Source: Balneolaceae bacterium (GTDB lineage Bacteria; Bacteroidota; Rhodothermia; Balneolales; Balneolaceae). From it: a DNA stretch of 58,140 nt. Position numbers and translations under genes: made by a program. The stretch spans positions 58,878 through 117,017 of the forward strand of contig SLKI01000048.1 in NCBI GenBank assembly GCA_007134695.1. The letters are read 5' to 3'. The notes under the pieces were generated by a model. The model was not told the origin of the DNA and searched no databases. It saw only the letters and a program-made list of their open reading frames with translations. Below, one piece after another: positions 37,112 to 46,298 of the stretch (positions within the stretch are counted from its first letter, which is position 1; each line of letters starts with the position of its first letter).

Positions 37112-38521
37112 ATGAATTTCAACAGGCCGGCTACCTACACAGATTATTACGAATTGACAATGGCACAGGGGTATTTCAACTCCGGCCTACATGAAAGAAC
37201 TGCCATTTTCGATTATTTTTTCCGGGAAATTCCTTTCGACGGCGGTTATGTCATCTATACCGGACTGAACGAGCTTCTGGAGACCCTCAATGGACTTCGA
37301 TTCAGAGATGACGAACTGGCGTTCCTGAAAAAAGAAGGATTCGACAGCGACTTCATCGACTATCTTGCAACCTTTCAATTCAAGGGCACCATCCATTCTG
37401 CACGGGAGGGCGAGGTCATTTTTCCACGTGAACCGGTACTTCGGATTGAAGGAGGCCTGATTGAGGCTCAAATCATCGAAACGCTGGTTCTCAACATACT
37501 GAACTTTCAATCCCTGATCGCTACCAAAGCCTCAAGAATCCGATACGCGGCCGGAGATCGAATAGCTCTCGATTTCGGTCTGCGCCGTGCCCAGGGTCTT
37601 GGCGGTGTTCATGCTTCGAGGGCCTCGATCATCGGCGGACTGGACGGCACTTCAAACGTCTTTGCAGCTTTTAAATATGACCTGCCTGCAGACGGTACGA
37701 TGGCACATTCCTGGGTTCAGTCATTTAATGACGAGTTATCAGCATTCAGAGCATTTACCAATGAGTTTCCGGATAAATCTGTGCTGCTAGTGGATACTTA
37801 TGATACGCTTCAAAGTGGAGTTCCCAATGCAATCACTGTAGCCAAAGAGCTGGAAGAGAAAGGATACCGCCTCAAGGGAATTCGGCTCGATAGCGGTGAT
37901 CTGGCCTACTTCGCCCGCCAGGCCAGAAATATGCTGGATGAAGCTGGCCTGGAGTATGTAAAGATCGCAGCATCAAATCAGCTCGACGAGTATATCATCT
38001 CCAGCCTGATCTCGCAGAAAGCCCCAATCGATGTTTTCGGAATTGGAACCCGGCTGGTGACCGGCCAGGATTCACCGGCCCTGGACGGTGTCTATAAACT
38101 TTCGAAAATCGGCGATGAACCGACCTTGAAAATTTCTGAAAATGTAGAGAAGATCACACTACCCGGAAAGAAAAAAATCTACAGGTATTTGAACCCGGAC
38201 GGCAGTTTTTATGGAGATGCCATTCTGATGGACGATGAAGAACAAGTTCAATTGATTCATCATCCCTTCTATTCGACTCAGAAAAGCAGTGTGGCTGATC
38301 TGGAGTATGAACCGCTGTTGATCGAAGTGATGAAGAATGGAAATCTGACCTACAATCTTCCAACGGTCCGGGAGATCGCCAAATATTCGAAAAAGAGACT
38401 TGAAAGAATGAATGATGAACACAAACGTTTTAACAACCCACACATCTACAAAGTGGGAATCAGCACCCGATTGCTGAAAATGCGAGATACAATGGTTCAC
38501 GAAATCAAAGAACAGATCTGA
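37112..38521 (+). CDS. pncB: Nicotinate phosphoribosyltransferase
   Basis: PncB converts nicotinate and PRPP to nicotinate mononucleotide in the NAD salvage route. From ATG 37112 it has about 469 residues. Typical features are TDYYELTMAQGYF near the start, FREIPFDGGYVIYTGL, DFGLRRAQG, GTMAHSWVQSF with the His that is phosphorylated in the family, LLVDTYDTLQSG and RLDSGDLAYFARQAR. It is four bases from pncA, which supplies its substrate. The two genes form a complete nicotinamide-to-NaMN unit. Confidence 0.95.
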   Translation: MNFNRPATYTDYYELTMAQGYFNSGLHERTAIFDYFFREIPFDGGYVIYTGLNELLETLNGLRFRDDELAFLKKEGFDSDFIDYLATFQFKGTIHSAREGEVIFPREPVLRIEGGLIEAQIIETLVLNILNFQSLIATKASRIRYAAGDRIALDFGLRRAQGLGGVHASRASIIGGLDGTSNVFAAFKYDLPADGTMAHSWVQSFNDELSAFRAFTNEFPDKSVLLVDTYDTLQSGVPNAITVAKELEEKGYRLKGIRLDSGDLAYFARQARNMLDEAGLEYVKIAASNQLDEYIISSLISQKAPIDVFGIGTRLVTGQDSPALDGVYKLSKIGDEPTLKISENVEKITLPGKKKIYRYLNPDGSFYGDAILMDDEEQVQLIHHPFYSTQKSSVADLEYEPLLIEVMKNGNLTYNLPTVREIAKYSKKRLERMNDEHKRFNNPHIYKVGISTRLLKMRDTMVHEIKEQI

Positions 38522-38525
38522 TACC

Positions 38526-39137
38526 ATGCGAACTCTACTCATCGTCGATCTACAAAACGATTTCTGCCCTGGAGGCGCACTCGCTGTGCCGAACGGTGAC
38601 CAGGTCGTACCCGTCATCAACCGCCTGATCGGCCGGTTCGACCATGTGCTTCAAACTCAGGACTGGCATCCGGAGGGACACAGCTCATTTGCTTCCTCTC
38701 ATCCGGGTAAAAAACCCTTTGATACCGTACAGATGGAGTATGGAGAGCAGGTTCTGTGGCCCGAACACTGTGTACAGGGCAGCCGGGGAGCCGATTTTCA
38801 TCCGGAGCTGAACACCCTTAAGAGTGAAGTGATCATTCGCAAAGGGTTCAGAAAAGAGATCGATTCTTACTCTACATTTTATGAAAACGACCAAAAAACC
38901 CGGACCGGGCTGACGGGATATCTGAACAATAAAAACCTCTCTGATCTCTATGTCTGTGGACTGGCGACCGACTTCTGTGTGAAATGGTCGGTGCTGGACG
39001 GGATAAAAGAGGGCTTCACCGTTAAAGTGATAGAAGATGCGGTTCGGGGAATCGATCTGGATGGATCTGTCGAACAAGCCTGGCTAGAGATGAAAGAGGC
39101 CGGGGCCGAAGTTATCAGCTCCAGCCAGCTTTTGTAA
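38526..39137 (+). CDS. pncA: Nicotinamidase
   Basis: PncA hydrolyses nicotinamide to nicotinate. The isochorismatase-type fold shows the catalytic Asp in LLIVDLQNDFCPGGALAV, the metal site DWHP with a following His, the catalytic Lys in IIRKGF, and the nucleophile Cys in GLATDFCVKWS. At 203 residues it is the usual size. It is co-transcribed with pncB. Confidence 0.95.
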   Translation: MRTLLIVDLQNDFCPGGALAVPNGDQVVPVINRLIGRFDHVLQTQDWHPEGHSSFASSHPGKKPFDTVQMEYGEQVLWPEHCVQGSRGADFHPELNTLKSEVIIRKGFRKEIDSYSTFYENDQKTRTGLTGYLNNKNLSDLYVCGLATDFCVKWSVLDGIKEGFTVKVIEDAVRGIDLDGSVEQAWLEMKEAGAEVISSSQLL

Positions 39138-39203
39138 TTTTGGTAAATAGAAGATTCCCGGCATTATGAGTTAGCCGGCGGTATATTAATAAAAACATGA
39201 ATG

Positions 39204-39292
39204 CGGAGGGGGAGGGATTCGAACCCTCGGTACCTCGATAGAGGCACACTCGCTTTCCAGGCGAGCCCATTCGACCGCTCTGGCACCCCTCC
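39204..39292 (-). tRNA. tRNA-Ser (anticodon GGA)
   Basis: The minus strand folds as a tRNA: acceptor GGAGGGG pairs with CCCCTCC, discriminator G follows, and the T arm is GAGGG-TTCGAAT-CCCTC. The anticodon arm CTCGCCTGGAAAGCGAG carries GGA, and a long variable arm (about 39227-39246) marks a class II tRNA. It totals 89 bases, without an encoded CCA. It reads UCC and UCU serine codons. Confidence 0.97.
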
Positions 39293-39479
39293 GGGAAGTT
39301 AATCGTCGTGAAAAACTCAAAAGAAGGCAAATATAGGCTTATTTACGACTACTCCGCAAACAAAATCAAAGCCTGAAAACCGATGCACATCACCTGATCG
39401 GACAAGTCATGCCGCACTTCGGTTGAACCTGATAATTACCTCCGTTTTCCCCTGAACAGATCGGAAATTCAGCCAGAGA

Positions 39480-40157
39480 TCAGTAATTGAAAGTGGCTGT
39501 CGTATAGGTTCGTACTCCCCTGCCTTCATGCCTGGCAGCTCTAAAACGCCAGTTCAATGCCGCCTCGAGTGTTGCGTTCATCAATCCATACTGGATGAAA
39601 GGCAGCGTCTCATAATCACTGCGATCATTCGAATATTTCCGAATCTCCACAATAGTCGCATCTTCCACCGACCCGTCATCGTTAACCAGAAAGCTGACTA
39701 CCATTTCGATGCGGCCTCTCAGATCATCTGGCAGTTCGGGGACACTGGGCTCTACGATACGAACCACGGAGGGAGGCAATTGGGGATTACTCACGATTGC
39801 GGCTTCATCACCAACCGCCGTCCCGAGTTCAGGCGGCAATTCCGGCATATCCGGCAGATCCATCTCCGCATCCAGATCGAGCTCCACTTCGATAATTTCA
39901 TCATCCGGGACCGGTTGTGGAATCATCGGCCTTGGCGGAGGAGGCGGAGAGCTGACCTGTCGTGTAATCTCAATATCATCAATCAGAATTTCATCCTGAA
40001 ATACAATCTCCTCGGTCTCCTCAACTGCTTTCTCTTTCACCGGCCAGAATCGAACCAGCAATATCATCAAGATTAAAATGGTAACCAGTCCGCTCAGGAC
40101 CCGAATCCTGTAGCCTTGCTCTTCAATGGGGTTATTTGTCTTAAGTGGATTCCTCAT
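39480..40157 (-). CDS. tonB: TonB-type energy transducer
   Basis: TonB transmits proton-motive energy from ExbB/ExbD to outer-membrane receptors. This 225-residue protein has one membrane helix at 19-40 (RVLSGLVTILILMILLVRFWPV) and a periplasmic proline-rich, acidic spacer (SSPPPPPRPMIPQPVPDDEIIEVE). The TonB C-terminal domain lies at about 145-225, with VSFLVNDDGSVEDATIVE and LNWRFRAARHEGRGVRTY. No exbB, exbD or receptor gene is adjacent. Bacteroidota genomes usually carry several such proteins, so the partner cannot be named. Confidence 0.9.
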   Translation of the reverse strand: MRNPLKTNNPIEEQGYRIRVLSGLVTILILMILLVRFWPVKEKAVEETEEIVFQDEILIDDIEITRQVSSPPPPPRPMIPQPVPDDEIIEVELDLDAEMDLPDMPELPPELGTAVGDEAAIVSNPQLPPSVVRIVEPSVPELPDDLRGRIEMVVSFLVNDDGSVEDATIVEIRKYSNDRSDYETLPFIQYGLMNATLEAALNWRFRAARHEGRGVRTYTTATFNY

Positions 40158-40300
40158 TCAAATATGTCTGCACTCAATCTCCTTAAGTATTGACGAATGA
40201 TATTCCCGAGCCGTCGTCTATGTATACAAACCGCATCGATTTTGTTTAAAACGTCCACGACAACCGGTTCATTGCCAACGATCTCCAGCTATTTACGACA

Positions 40301-41236
40301 TTACGATTCCAGTTGATTCAGGGCTTTACGGATGAAGCCACTGTTCTTGTCCAACAGTTTTTCACAGCGCTTTTTGTCGAGATCGGTCAGGGCCATCATC
40401 AGCGCTGTTTTTACCTGGCCGTTGGCCTCTTCCAGTATTTGTTGCGCTTCTTTGTAGCTTTTATCGGAAAGAAACATGATGATTCGTTTTGCACGTTCTT
40501 TGAGTTTGTTATTTGTCAACATCAAATCGACCATCACATTTTCGTACACTTTACCGAGTCGAATCATCGCCCCTGTAGTGATCATATTGAGAACCATTTT
40601 CTGGGCGGTAGCACTCTTCATTCGCGTACTACCCATAATCACTTCAGGGCCAACAGCTACATCGATCATAAGGTCGACCTCAAGATCGACCTGGCCGGCT
40701 GGCACTGTTGTAACCAGGATGGTCTTGCATTTCCTTAAAGATGCCTCCTTGATCGCGCCATGAACATAGGGAGTGCGGCCGCTGGCAGCCAGGCCGCAAA
40801 CAATATCCGGCGGAGAAACAGAGGCTTTTTGGACATCCACGGCACCGTTGGATTCCAGATCCTCGGCCCCCTCACGGGCCTGAAACATCGCCTCTTTTCC
40901 TCCGGCGATAAACCCCTTGATCCTGTCCGGATCGGTTCCGAAAGTCGGAGGGCACTCTGCAGCATCCAGCACACCAAGTCGTCCACTCGTTCCAGCTCCA
41001 AAATAGAGTAGGCGGCCGCCATTCTGAATCGATTCCCGGACCATCTCAACTGCATTTGCAATTTGAGGCAGACGAGTCTCAACACTCTTGGCCACTTTTG
41101 CATCCTCCGCATGGATCATCCGCACAATCTGTCCGGGATCCGCCAGATCGATCTCCATTGTGTCCCTGTTCCGCTGTTCAGTCATCAACTCTTTCAGCTG
41201 ATCGAACAGTTGTTCATGATTATTCTCTTTATTCAC
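40301..41236 (-). CDS. murQ: N-acetylmuramic acid 6-phosphate etherase
   Basis: MurQ cleaves the lactyl ether of MurNAc-6-phosphate during recycling of cell-wall sugars. The family motifs are MTEQRNRDTMEIDL near the start, LLYFGAGTSGRLGVLDAAECPPTFG (SIS phosphate site with the catalytic Glu), the second acid region AREGAEDLESNG, and GSTRMKSATAQKMVLNM. Possible starts are GTG 41272 (inside accC), GTG 41236 and ATG 41185; I prefer 41236 because it follows the accC stop by 11 bases. No murP or anmK gene is adjacent. Confidence 0.93.
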   Translation of the reverse strand: MNKENNHEQLFDQLKELMTEQRNRDTMEIDLADPGQIVRMIHAEDAKVAKSVETRLPQIANAVEMVRESIQNGGRLLYFGAGTSGRLGVLDAAECPPTFGTDPDRIKGFIAGGKEAMFQAREGAEDLESNGAVDVQKASVSPPDIVCGLAASGRTPYVHGAIKEASLRKCKTILVTTVPAGQVDLEVDLMIDVAVGPEVIMGSTRMKSATAQKMVLNMITTGAMIRLGKVYENVMVDLMLTNNKLKERAKRIIMFLSDKSYKEAQQILEEANGQVKTALMMALTDLDKKRCEKLLDKNSGFIRKALNQLES

Positions 41237-41247
41237 CAGTCCGGGGA

Positions 41248-42807
41248 TTAGTTGTAGCGTCTCGTACGCCACCAGGTGGAATTCGACTCATTGCCAAAAC
41301 CGTTTTTCCGGGCACCGATTCGCTGATCCGATCTATTGAGTTTCCGGCCGGATGCACCGGCCGCTCCATCGCCCTGGTTTTCATTCTTCTCAAGAGTCAG
41401 AAGTGCTGCGGCAAGAGAATCGACATCCTGATCCTGAAACGTTGTTTCATAAAGGTCCGTACCTTCAAAATAATCTGAAATAAACCCTGTATCATATTTA
41501 CCATCAACAAATTGAGGATGTTTCATCACATAACGGCAAAATGGAATAGTCGTACGGCAGCCGGATATTTCATACTCATCCAGTGCCCGGATCATTCGGC
41601 GTATTGCCGCCTCTCTGGAACCGCCGTGCACACAAAGTTTTGAAATCATCGGATCATAGTGAATCGTAATATTCTGACCTTCTTCCACTCCCGAGTCGAC
41701 CCGGACTCCGGGACCGGCGGCAGGCCGATGTCTGTTCAATAAGCCGGTACTCGGCAGGAACCGGTTCGAAGGATCTTCAGCGTAGATCCTGCATTCAATC
41801 GCATGTCCGTTCATGGATAGTTCTTCCTGGGTAAACGGGAGCTCCTCTCCCCTCGCAATCCGAACTTGCATCTCCACCAGGTCGACCCCTGTAATAAGCT
41901 CAGTGACCGGATGTTCAACCTGCAACCGGGTATTCATCTCTAGAAAATAGAAGTTGTGGTGACGGTCGAGAAGAAACTCCACCGTCCCGGCTCCAATATA
42001 ATCGCATGCCCGGGCTGCCGCGACAGCCGCATCCGCCATCTCTTTTCGCAGATCGGCAGTCAGCGATGAACATGGTGATTCTTCAACCACTTTTTGATGC
42101 CTTCGTTGTACAGAACACTCTCTTTCAAAAAGGTGCAACACATTTCCGTGAGTGTCGGCCAGAATCTGAAATTCGATATGTTTTGGAGACTCCAGGTACT
42201 TTTCGATATAGACGCGATCATCACCAAAAGCATTTTTTGCCTCCGATCGGGCGGCTTTCACTTCCGTCTCGAAACGTTCCGGCGATTCAACGACCCTCAT
42301 CCCCTTGCCACCGCCGCCGGCAGCCGCCTTGATCAGGATCGGGAACCCGATCTCTCCGGCTGCTTTTTTCGCTTCACCAATCGAATCAAGTGCATCCCGT
42401 GTTCCAGGCGGGGTTGGTACTCCGGCCTGCTCCATACGTTCTCTGGCCGCTGTTTTGTCTCCCATCAGTGCAATGGATTCCGGCTTTGGTCCGATAAACT
42501 GAATTCCCCTTTGTTTGCAGGCGTCGGCAAATTGGGCGTTCTCGCTTAAAAACCCGTAACCCGGGTGAATAGCATCCGCTTCTGCGTGCTCTGCAATATC
42601 AACTATTTTTTCGATAGAAAGATAGGTCTCCGCTGATGAGACCCCATCAAGAGGATAGGACCGGTCGGCAGCAAGCAGATGAGGAGATTCCCGGTCGACA
42701 TCTGAATAGACGGCGATGGTAGTAATTCCCATCTCTTTGCATGTTCGAATGACCCGAAGAGCAATTTCTCCTCTGTTTGCTATCAGAACTGAATTGATTT
42801 TTGGCAT
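41248..42807 (-). CDS. accC: Biotin carboxylase subunit of an acyl-CoA carboxylase
   Basis: This subunit carboxylates biotin with ATP and bicarbonate. Motifs: SVLIANRGEIALRVIRTCKEMG at the start, IHPGYGFLSENA, the ATP-grasp glycine loop KAAAGGGGKGMRVV, ECSVQRRHQKVVEE, EMNTRLQVEHPVTE and GHAIECRIYAEDP. The protein has 519 residues, about 70 more than E. coli AccC; the extra C-terminus is polar, Asn/Gly-rich and without a biotin-lysine motif (MKM). No biotin carrier or carboxyltransferase gene is adjacent, so whether it serves fatty-acid synthesis or another acyl-CoA cannot be decided here. Confidence 0.92.
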   Translation of the reverse strand: MPKINSVLIANRGEIALRVIRTCKEMGITTIAVYSDVDRESPHLLAADRSYPLDGVSSAETYLSIEKIVDIAEHAEADAIHPGYGFLSENAQFADACKQRGIQFIGPKPESIALMGDKTAARERMEQAGVPTPPGTRDALDSIGEAKKAAGEIGFPILIKAAAGGGGKGMRVVESPERFETEVKAARSEAKNAFGDDRVYIEKYLESPKHIEFQILADTHGNVLHLFERECSVQRRHQKVVEESPCSSLTADLRKEMADAAVAAARACDYIGAGTVEFLLDRHHNFYFLEMNTRLQVEHPVTELITGVDLVEMQVRIARGEELPFTQEELSMNGHAIECRIYAEDPSNRFLPSTGLLNRHRPAAGPGVRVDSGVEEGQNITIHYDPMISKLCVHGGSREAAIRRMIRALDEYEISGCRTTIPFCRYVMKHPQFVDGKYDTGFISDYFEGTDLYETTFQDQDVDSLAAALLTLEKNENQGDGAAGASGRKLNRSDQRIGARKNGFGNESNSTWWRTRRYN

Positions 42808-42962
42808 AAAGACCCTTTTTAAAATTCAAGCCGGAATATAATTGTTAATCCCCAAACACGCAGTCGAAACCAATGTCTGCTTCGACAGAATCGATAACCA
42901 GATACTTTTCCGCCTGCCAGGGCGATCTGCAGGTTCGGCCTGTATGAATACAATTCAACGCG

Positions 42963-43907
42963 TTATCTGCTAATGAGCAGTTTCGGCACCATCAGAAGTT
43001 TTTCACGACGATTCAGATAGGCTCTTCGATCAAACACCCGATAGCCGTTCTCCTCGATTTTATTCAGGATCCGGCTGTAATTTTCTCGCGCCAGCCGAAC
43101 CGGCAGGCGGCTGTCGGGGTTCAGGTATGCAATTCCCACATCGGCACTCTCATAATACTGGCGTGCACGTAAAATCTGCAATCGCATCAGCTGCACAAAA
43201 TTTTTATCGATATGCCCTTCAAACAGTTGCTGTTCAGTCACCCCGAACAGTTCCAGTTCATCCAATGGCAGGTAGATGCGGTCTTTTTCAAGATCTTCTC
43301 CTACATCCCTCAATATATTGGTCAGCTGCATGGCAATTCCGAGGTCTGCCGCATGTTTGAGTGCCCGTTTGTCCTGGTAACCGAAAACTTCCGACGTCAT
43401 CAGGCCGACAACCGAGGCAACTTTCCAGCTGTAGTTGTAGAGCTCTTCAAAATTCCGGTATCGGCTCTTCACCAGATCCAGCTTCACTCCCTCCAACAGC
43501 TCAAGTGGCAGCCGAATCGAGATGTGGAACTGCCTGAGTGTATCGGCAAATGCTGTAAGTATCAGATCTCTCCCCTCCCCGGATCCATAGGCATGAATCA
43601 AATCTCTGCGGAATTGACCCAATCTCTGCTCGACTTCCTCCATCCCGATCTTCTGCATCTGCATCAGGTCCATTGCCTCGTCAACCAGATCGTCCAGATA
43701 CCGGCAAAGTCCGTAAATGGCAAAAATGGCGCGCTGCTTATTTCTTGGGAGCAGCCGGCTTGACAGATAGAACGTCCGGGCATGGAATCGGGTGATCGCA
43801 CGGCAATGCCGGTAAGCTTCGCGCAGGCTTTGCGAACCGACCTCATCGATCACTTTGCGGTGAATCCAGGTTCGGTTATATACCTGTCGAAACAACGAAT
43901 CGATCAT
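42963..43907 (-). CDS. Phytoene/squalene synthase family protein
   Basis: The enzyme condenses two prenyl diphosphates head to head. Both Asp-rich metal sites are visible: YLDDLVDEAMD near residue 70 and TNILRDVGEDLEKDRIYLP near 200. The N-terminal ITRFHARTFYLSSRLLP matches the family. At 314 residues it is normal for CrtB or HpnC/D-type synthases. No desaturase or cyclase gene is nearby, so phytoene and squalene remain equally possible; pigmented relatives favour phytoene. A run of 16 T lies 59 bases upstream of its start. Confidence 0.88.
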   Translation of the reverse strand: MIDSLFRQVYNRTWIHRKVIDEVGSQSLREAYRHCRAITRFHARTFYLSSRLLPRNKQRAIFAIYGLCRYLDDLVDEAMDLMQMQKIGMEEVEQRLGQFRRDLIHAYGSGEGRDLILTAFADTLRQFHISIRLPLELLEGVKLDLVKSRYRNFEELYNYSWKVASVVGLMTSEVFGYQDKRALKHAADLGIAMQLTNILRDVGEDLEKDRIYLPLDELELFGVTEQQLFEGHIDKNFVQLMRLQILRARQYYESADVGIAYLNPDSRLPVRLARENYSRILNKIEENGYRVFDRRAYLNRREKLLMVPKLLISR

Positions 43908-43965
43908 GTGCGGAACGGTGCTTCCGGTTAAATTTCTCTTTTCGGGGTACTCATCACTTCCCGGA

Positions 43966-43981
43966 TTTTTTTTTTTTTTTT
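43966..43981. repeat. Homopolymer run of 16 T
   Basis: Sixteen consecutive T on the plus strand (A on the sense strand of the phytoene/squalene synthase gene) are flanked by CCCGGA and CGGG. The tract sits 59-74 bases before the gene's start, in the likely promoter region. Runs this long are prone to slippage. Confidence 0.9.
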
Positions 43982-44160
43982 CGGGTTATCTCTTCTCTTC
44001 CAGAAACTTCACAACTACCGTGGAAAAAAATAAAGCAAAACTATATCCAGATCGTTCCTTTTAAAAAAGAATAATACTTCCCTACTTTTCCTTATTTTGT
44101 TTCGCTTAAGAGTCGAAATTTCCACATGGCCGGATTTTGAAAGCTCAGCCCGGATTCCGT

Positions 44161-45180
44161 ATGCCCAAACAGAAAAAAATTACAATCTATCAGGTTGCCG
44201 AAGAGGCGGGTGTTGCTATCTCTACGGTATCCCGAGTGCTCAATAGTTCGCCGAACGTTTCAGAAGCAACCAAAGAAAAAGTTTCTGAAGCGATCCAGCG
44301 CCTCAATTTCCGTCCGCAGGTCAGCGCCAGAAATCTGGCAAGCAGAAAGCCTCAGATGCTTGCGATCGCCGTCCCCTCCTTTACCACCCCTTTTTTCAAT
44401 GAAGTTCTCAAAGGGGTGAAAGATGAAATTCGCGAGATGGATCTGGATATCGTCATCTACAATACCGGATCCAAAAACCCGGATGAGGCGATCGAGAACT
44501 TTTTCGACCGCGGTACTGCCGATGCAATTATCACCATCTCCATCAATTTGAACGAGAAAGTTCACAATCAGATCCAGGTATCAGGGATACCTACAGTACT
44601 GATTGGATCGAGTCATCCGGGCTACGACTCCTTCGATATGAACGACTATGAGGGGGGATTTATCTCCGGAGAACATCTGATAAAAAAAGGGTACAAAAAA
44701 CCGGGTATGATTCTTCCCGCAATCGAGACTAAAGCCTCCAGAGAACGTTATAAAGGCTTTTTGGATTCGATCCGACAATACAGAATGCCGATCTGTGAGA
44801 ACCTCTATGTCAAAGGGGATAGCACCAAACATGCGGGTTTTACCGAAGAAGCGGGTTATGAGGCGATATACAAATTTAATGAGATGGATGACTGGCCGGA
44901 TGCTATCTTTTGTCTCAACGACACACAGGCCATCGGGGCACTGCACGCTCTCAACAATCTCGGCCTCAGGGTTCCGGAAGATATCGGCCTGATGGGGTAC
45001 GATAATATCAAATTCACCCGCTATCTGGATCTGACAACGATCGATCAGCAGATGCACAAAGTAGGTATTCTCGCTACCAGACGTCTGAATGAGATTATCA
45101 GAAATCCCGATCTGCCTGCCGAACAAGTCGCCATCAAACCGATACTTGTTGAACGAAAATCCACCTTTAAAGCTGAATGA
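44161..45180 (+). CDS. LacI-family transcriptional regulator
   Basis: The ATG at 44161 opens directly into the helix-turn-helix (ITIYQVAEEAGVAISTVSRVLNSSPNVSEATKEKV) with the hinge helix SARNLASRK. The periplasmic-binding-like effector domain follows (LAIAVPSFTTPFFNEVLKGV, ... DAIFCLNDTQAIGALHALN, GLMGYDN). At 339 residues it is full length. A TTG at 44137 could add eight residues. The stop overlaps purC by four bases (ATGA), an unusual coupling for this family. The ligand is unknown; a purine is tempting from context but not shown. Confidence 0.92.
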   Translation: MPKQKKITIYQVAEEAGVAISTVSRVLNSSPNVSEATKEKVSEAIQRLNFRPQVSARNLASRKPQMLAIAVPSFTTPFFNEVLKGVKDEIREMDLDIVIYNTGSKNPDEAIENFFDRGTADAIITISINLNEKVHNQIQVSGIPTVLIGSSHPGYDSFDMNDYEGGFISGEHLIKKGYKKPGMILPAIETKASRERYKGFLDSIRQYRMPICENLYVKGDSTKHAGFTEEAGYEAIYKFNEMDDWPDAIFCLNDTQAIGALHALNNLGLRVPEDIGLMGYDNIKFTRYLDLTTIDQQMHKVGILATRRLNEIIRNPDLPAEQVAIKPILVERKSTFKAE

Positions 45181-46148
45181 GTCAAATTACTGATCCCGAA
45201 ATTCGAAAAGCACTCGACAGCTGTATCACATCCACCCGCCACCCGAACCTGCCGAATCCCTACCAAGGCAAAGTTCGGGATCTTTATAAACTTGGCGGAA
45301 AACGACTCGGAATCGTCGTAACGGATCGGATATCCGCATTCGATTACATTATGAAACAGGCGATCCCCTACAAGGGTCAAATTCTCAACCGGCTGTCAGC
45401 GTTCGGGTTTTCCAAAGCCGAAGAGATTCTGCCTACCCATGTGATTGACCATCCACATCCAAACATCACAATCGCCAGAGAGTGCACCCCCATCCCGATT
45501 GAGGTTGTGATACGGGCCTGTCTGACCGGTCACGCCTGGAGAACATACCGATCCGGAAAAAGGTCACTTTGCGGTGTTCGGCTGCCGGACGGAATGGTGG
45601 AACATCAAAAGTTTTCAAGTCCGATTCTGACTCCTGCCACCAAGGCCCAGGAAGGGCATGATGAGGATATATCAGAAGAGGAAATTCTCAATCAAAAAAT
45701 AGTGGAACCTGATCTGTGGCAACAGATTAAAGAAAAATCCTTTCAGCTTTTCGAGAAGGGGTCACAACTTGCTCGACAGCAGGGCCTGATTCTGGTCGAC
45801 ACCAAGTATGAATTTGGACTTTACAACGGTGAGCTGACTTTAATCGACGAGGTACATACGTCCGATTCTTCCCGCTATTTTTATGCTGATGGATATGAAG
45901 AGAGGCTCAAAAAGGGCAAGCCGCAGCGGCAGCTCTCCAAGGAGTTTTTAAGGGAGTGGCTGATGGAACAGGGATTTCAGGGCAAAGAGGGAGAACAGCT
46001 GCCCGACCTGCCGGATCCATTTCGATGGAGTATCAGCCAGCGATATATCGAATTGTTTGAAACTCTGACCGGCAACTCTTTTACCCCTCACGTGACCGAT
46101 CATTTCGGGGAGGAACTGGTTGAAGCTTTCAGCCCTTATCTCGAATAA
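45177..46148 (+). CDS. purC: SAICAR synthase (phosphoribosylaminoimidazole-succinocarboxamide synthase)
   Basis: PurC joins aspartate to CAIR in purine synthesis. Recognisable motifs are PYQGKVRDLY, VVTDRISAFDYIM, EVVIRACLTGHAW, GLILVDTKYEFGLY and LIDEVHTSDSSRYFY. The length of 323 residues is the long form, about 300 residues as in yeast and many Bacteroidota, rather than the 237 of E. coli. It is translationally coupled to the upstream LacI-type gene. Confidence 0.96.
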   Translation: MSQITDPEIRKALDSCITSTRHPNLPNPYQGKVRDLYKLGGKRLGIVVTDRISAFDYIMKQAIPYKGQILNRLSAFGFSKAEEILPTHVIDHPHPNITIARECTPIPIEVVIRACLTGHAWRTYRSGKRSLCGVRLPDGMVEHQKFSSPILTPATKAQEGHDEDISEEEILNQKIVEPDLWQQIKEKSFQLFEKGSQLARQQGLILVDTKYEFGLYNGELTLIDEVHTSDSSRYFYADGYEERLKKGKPQRQLSKEFLREWLMEQGFQGKEGEQLPDLPDPFRWSISQRYIELFETLTGNSFTPHVTDHFGEELVEAFSPYLE

Positions 46149-46240
46149 ATGAGCCCCCCGTTTTGAGTAATGAGCAGCGAATCGTATGAAGAGCGAAATG
46201 ATCGAACTCTCTCCCCGGTCGGAATACAGGCTTCTCCCGG

Positions 46241-46298
46241 TCAGGGCACATTCATTTTCTTCGATCGGGCACATTTTCTTCGATCAGGGCACATTCAT
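46241..46298. repeat. 19-bp period direct repeats overlapping the end of queE
   Basis: TCAGGGCACATTCAT occurs at 46241-46255 and 46284-46298. TTTTCTTCGATC occurs at 46255-46266 and 46274-46285, with a shortened GGGCACATT between. The right-hand copy contains the queE stop and last codons (minus strand), so the 3' end of queE has been partly duplicated downstream. Confidence 0.8.

Noticed and set aside
43941-43981. Plus-strand terminator made by CGGG...CCCG and the T16 run
   Set aside because: The stem is only four to five pairs with a long loop, and no plus-strand gene lies upstream to terminate.
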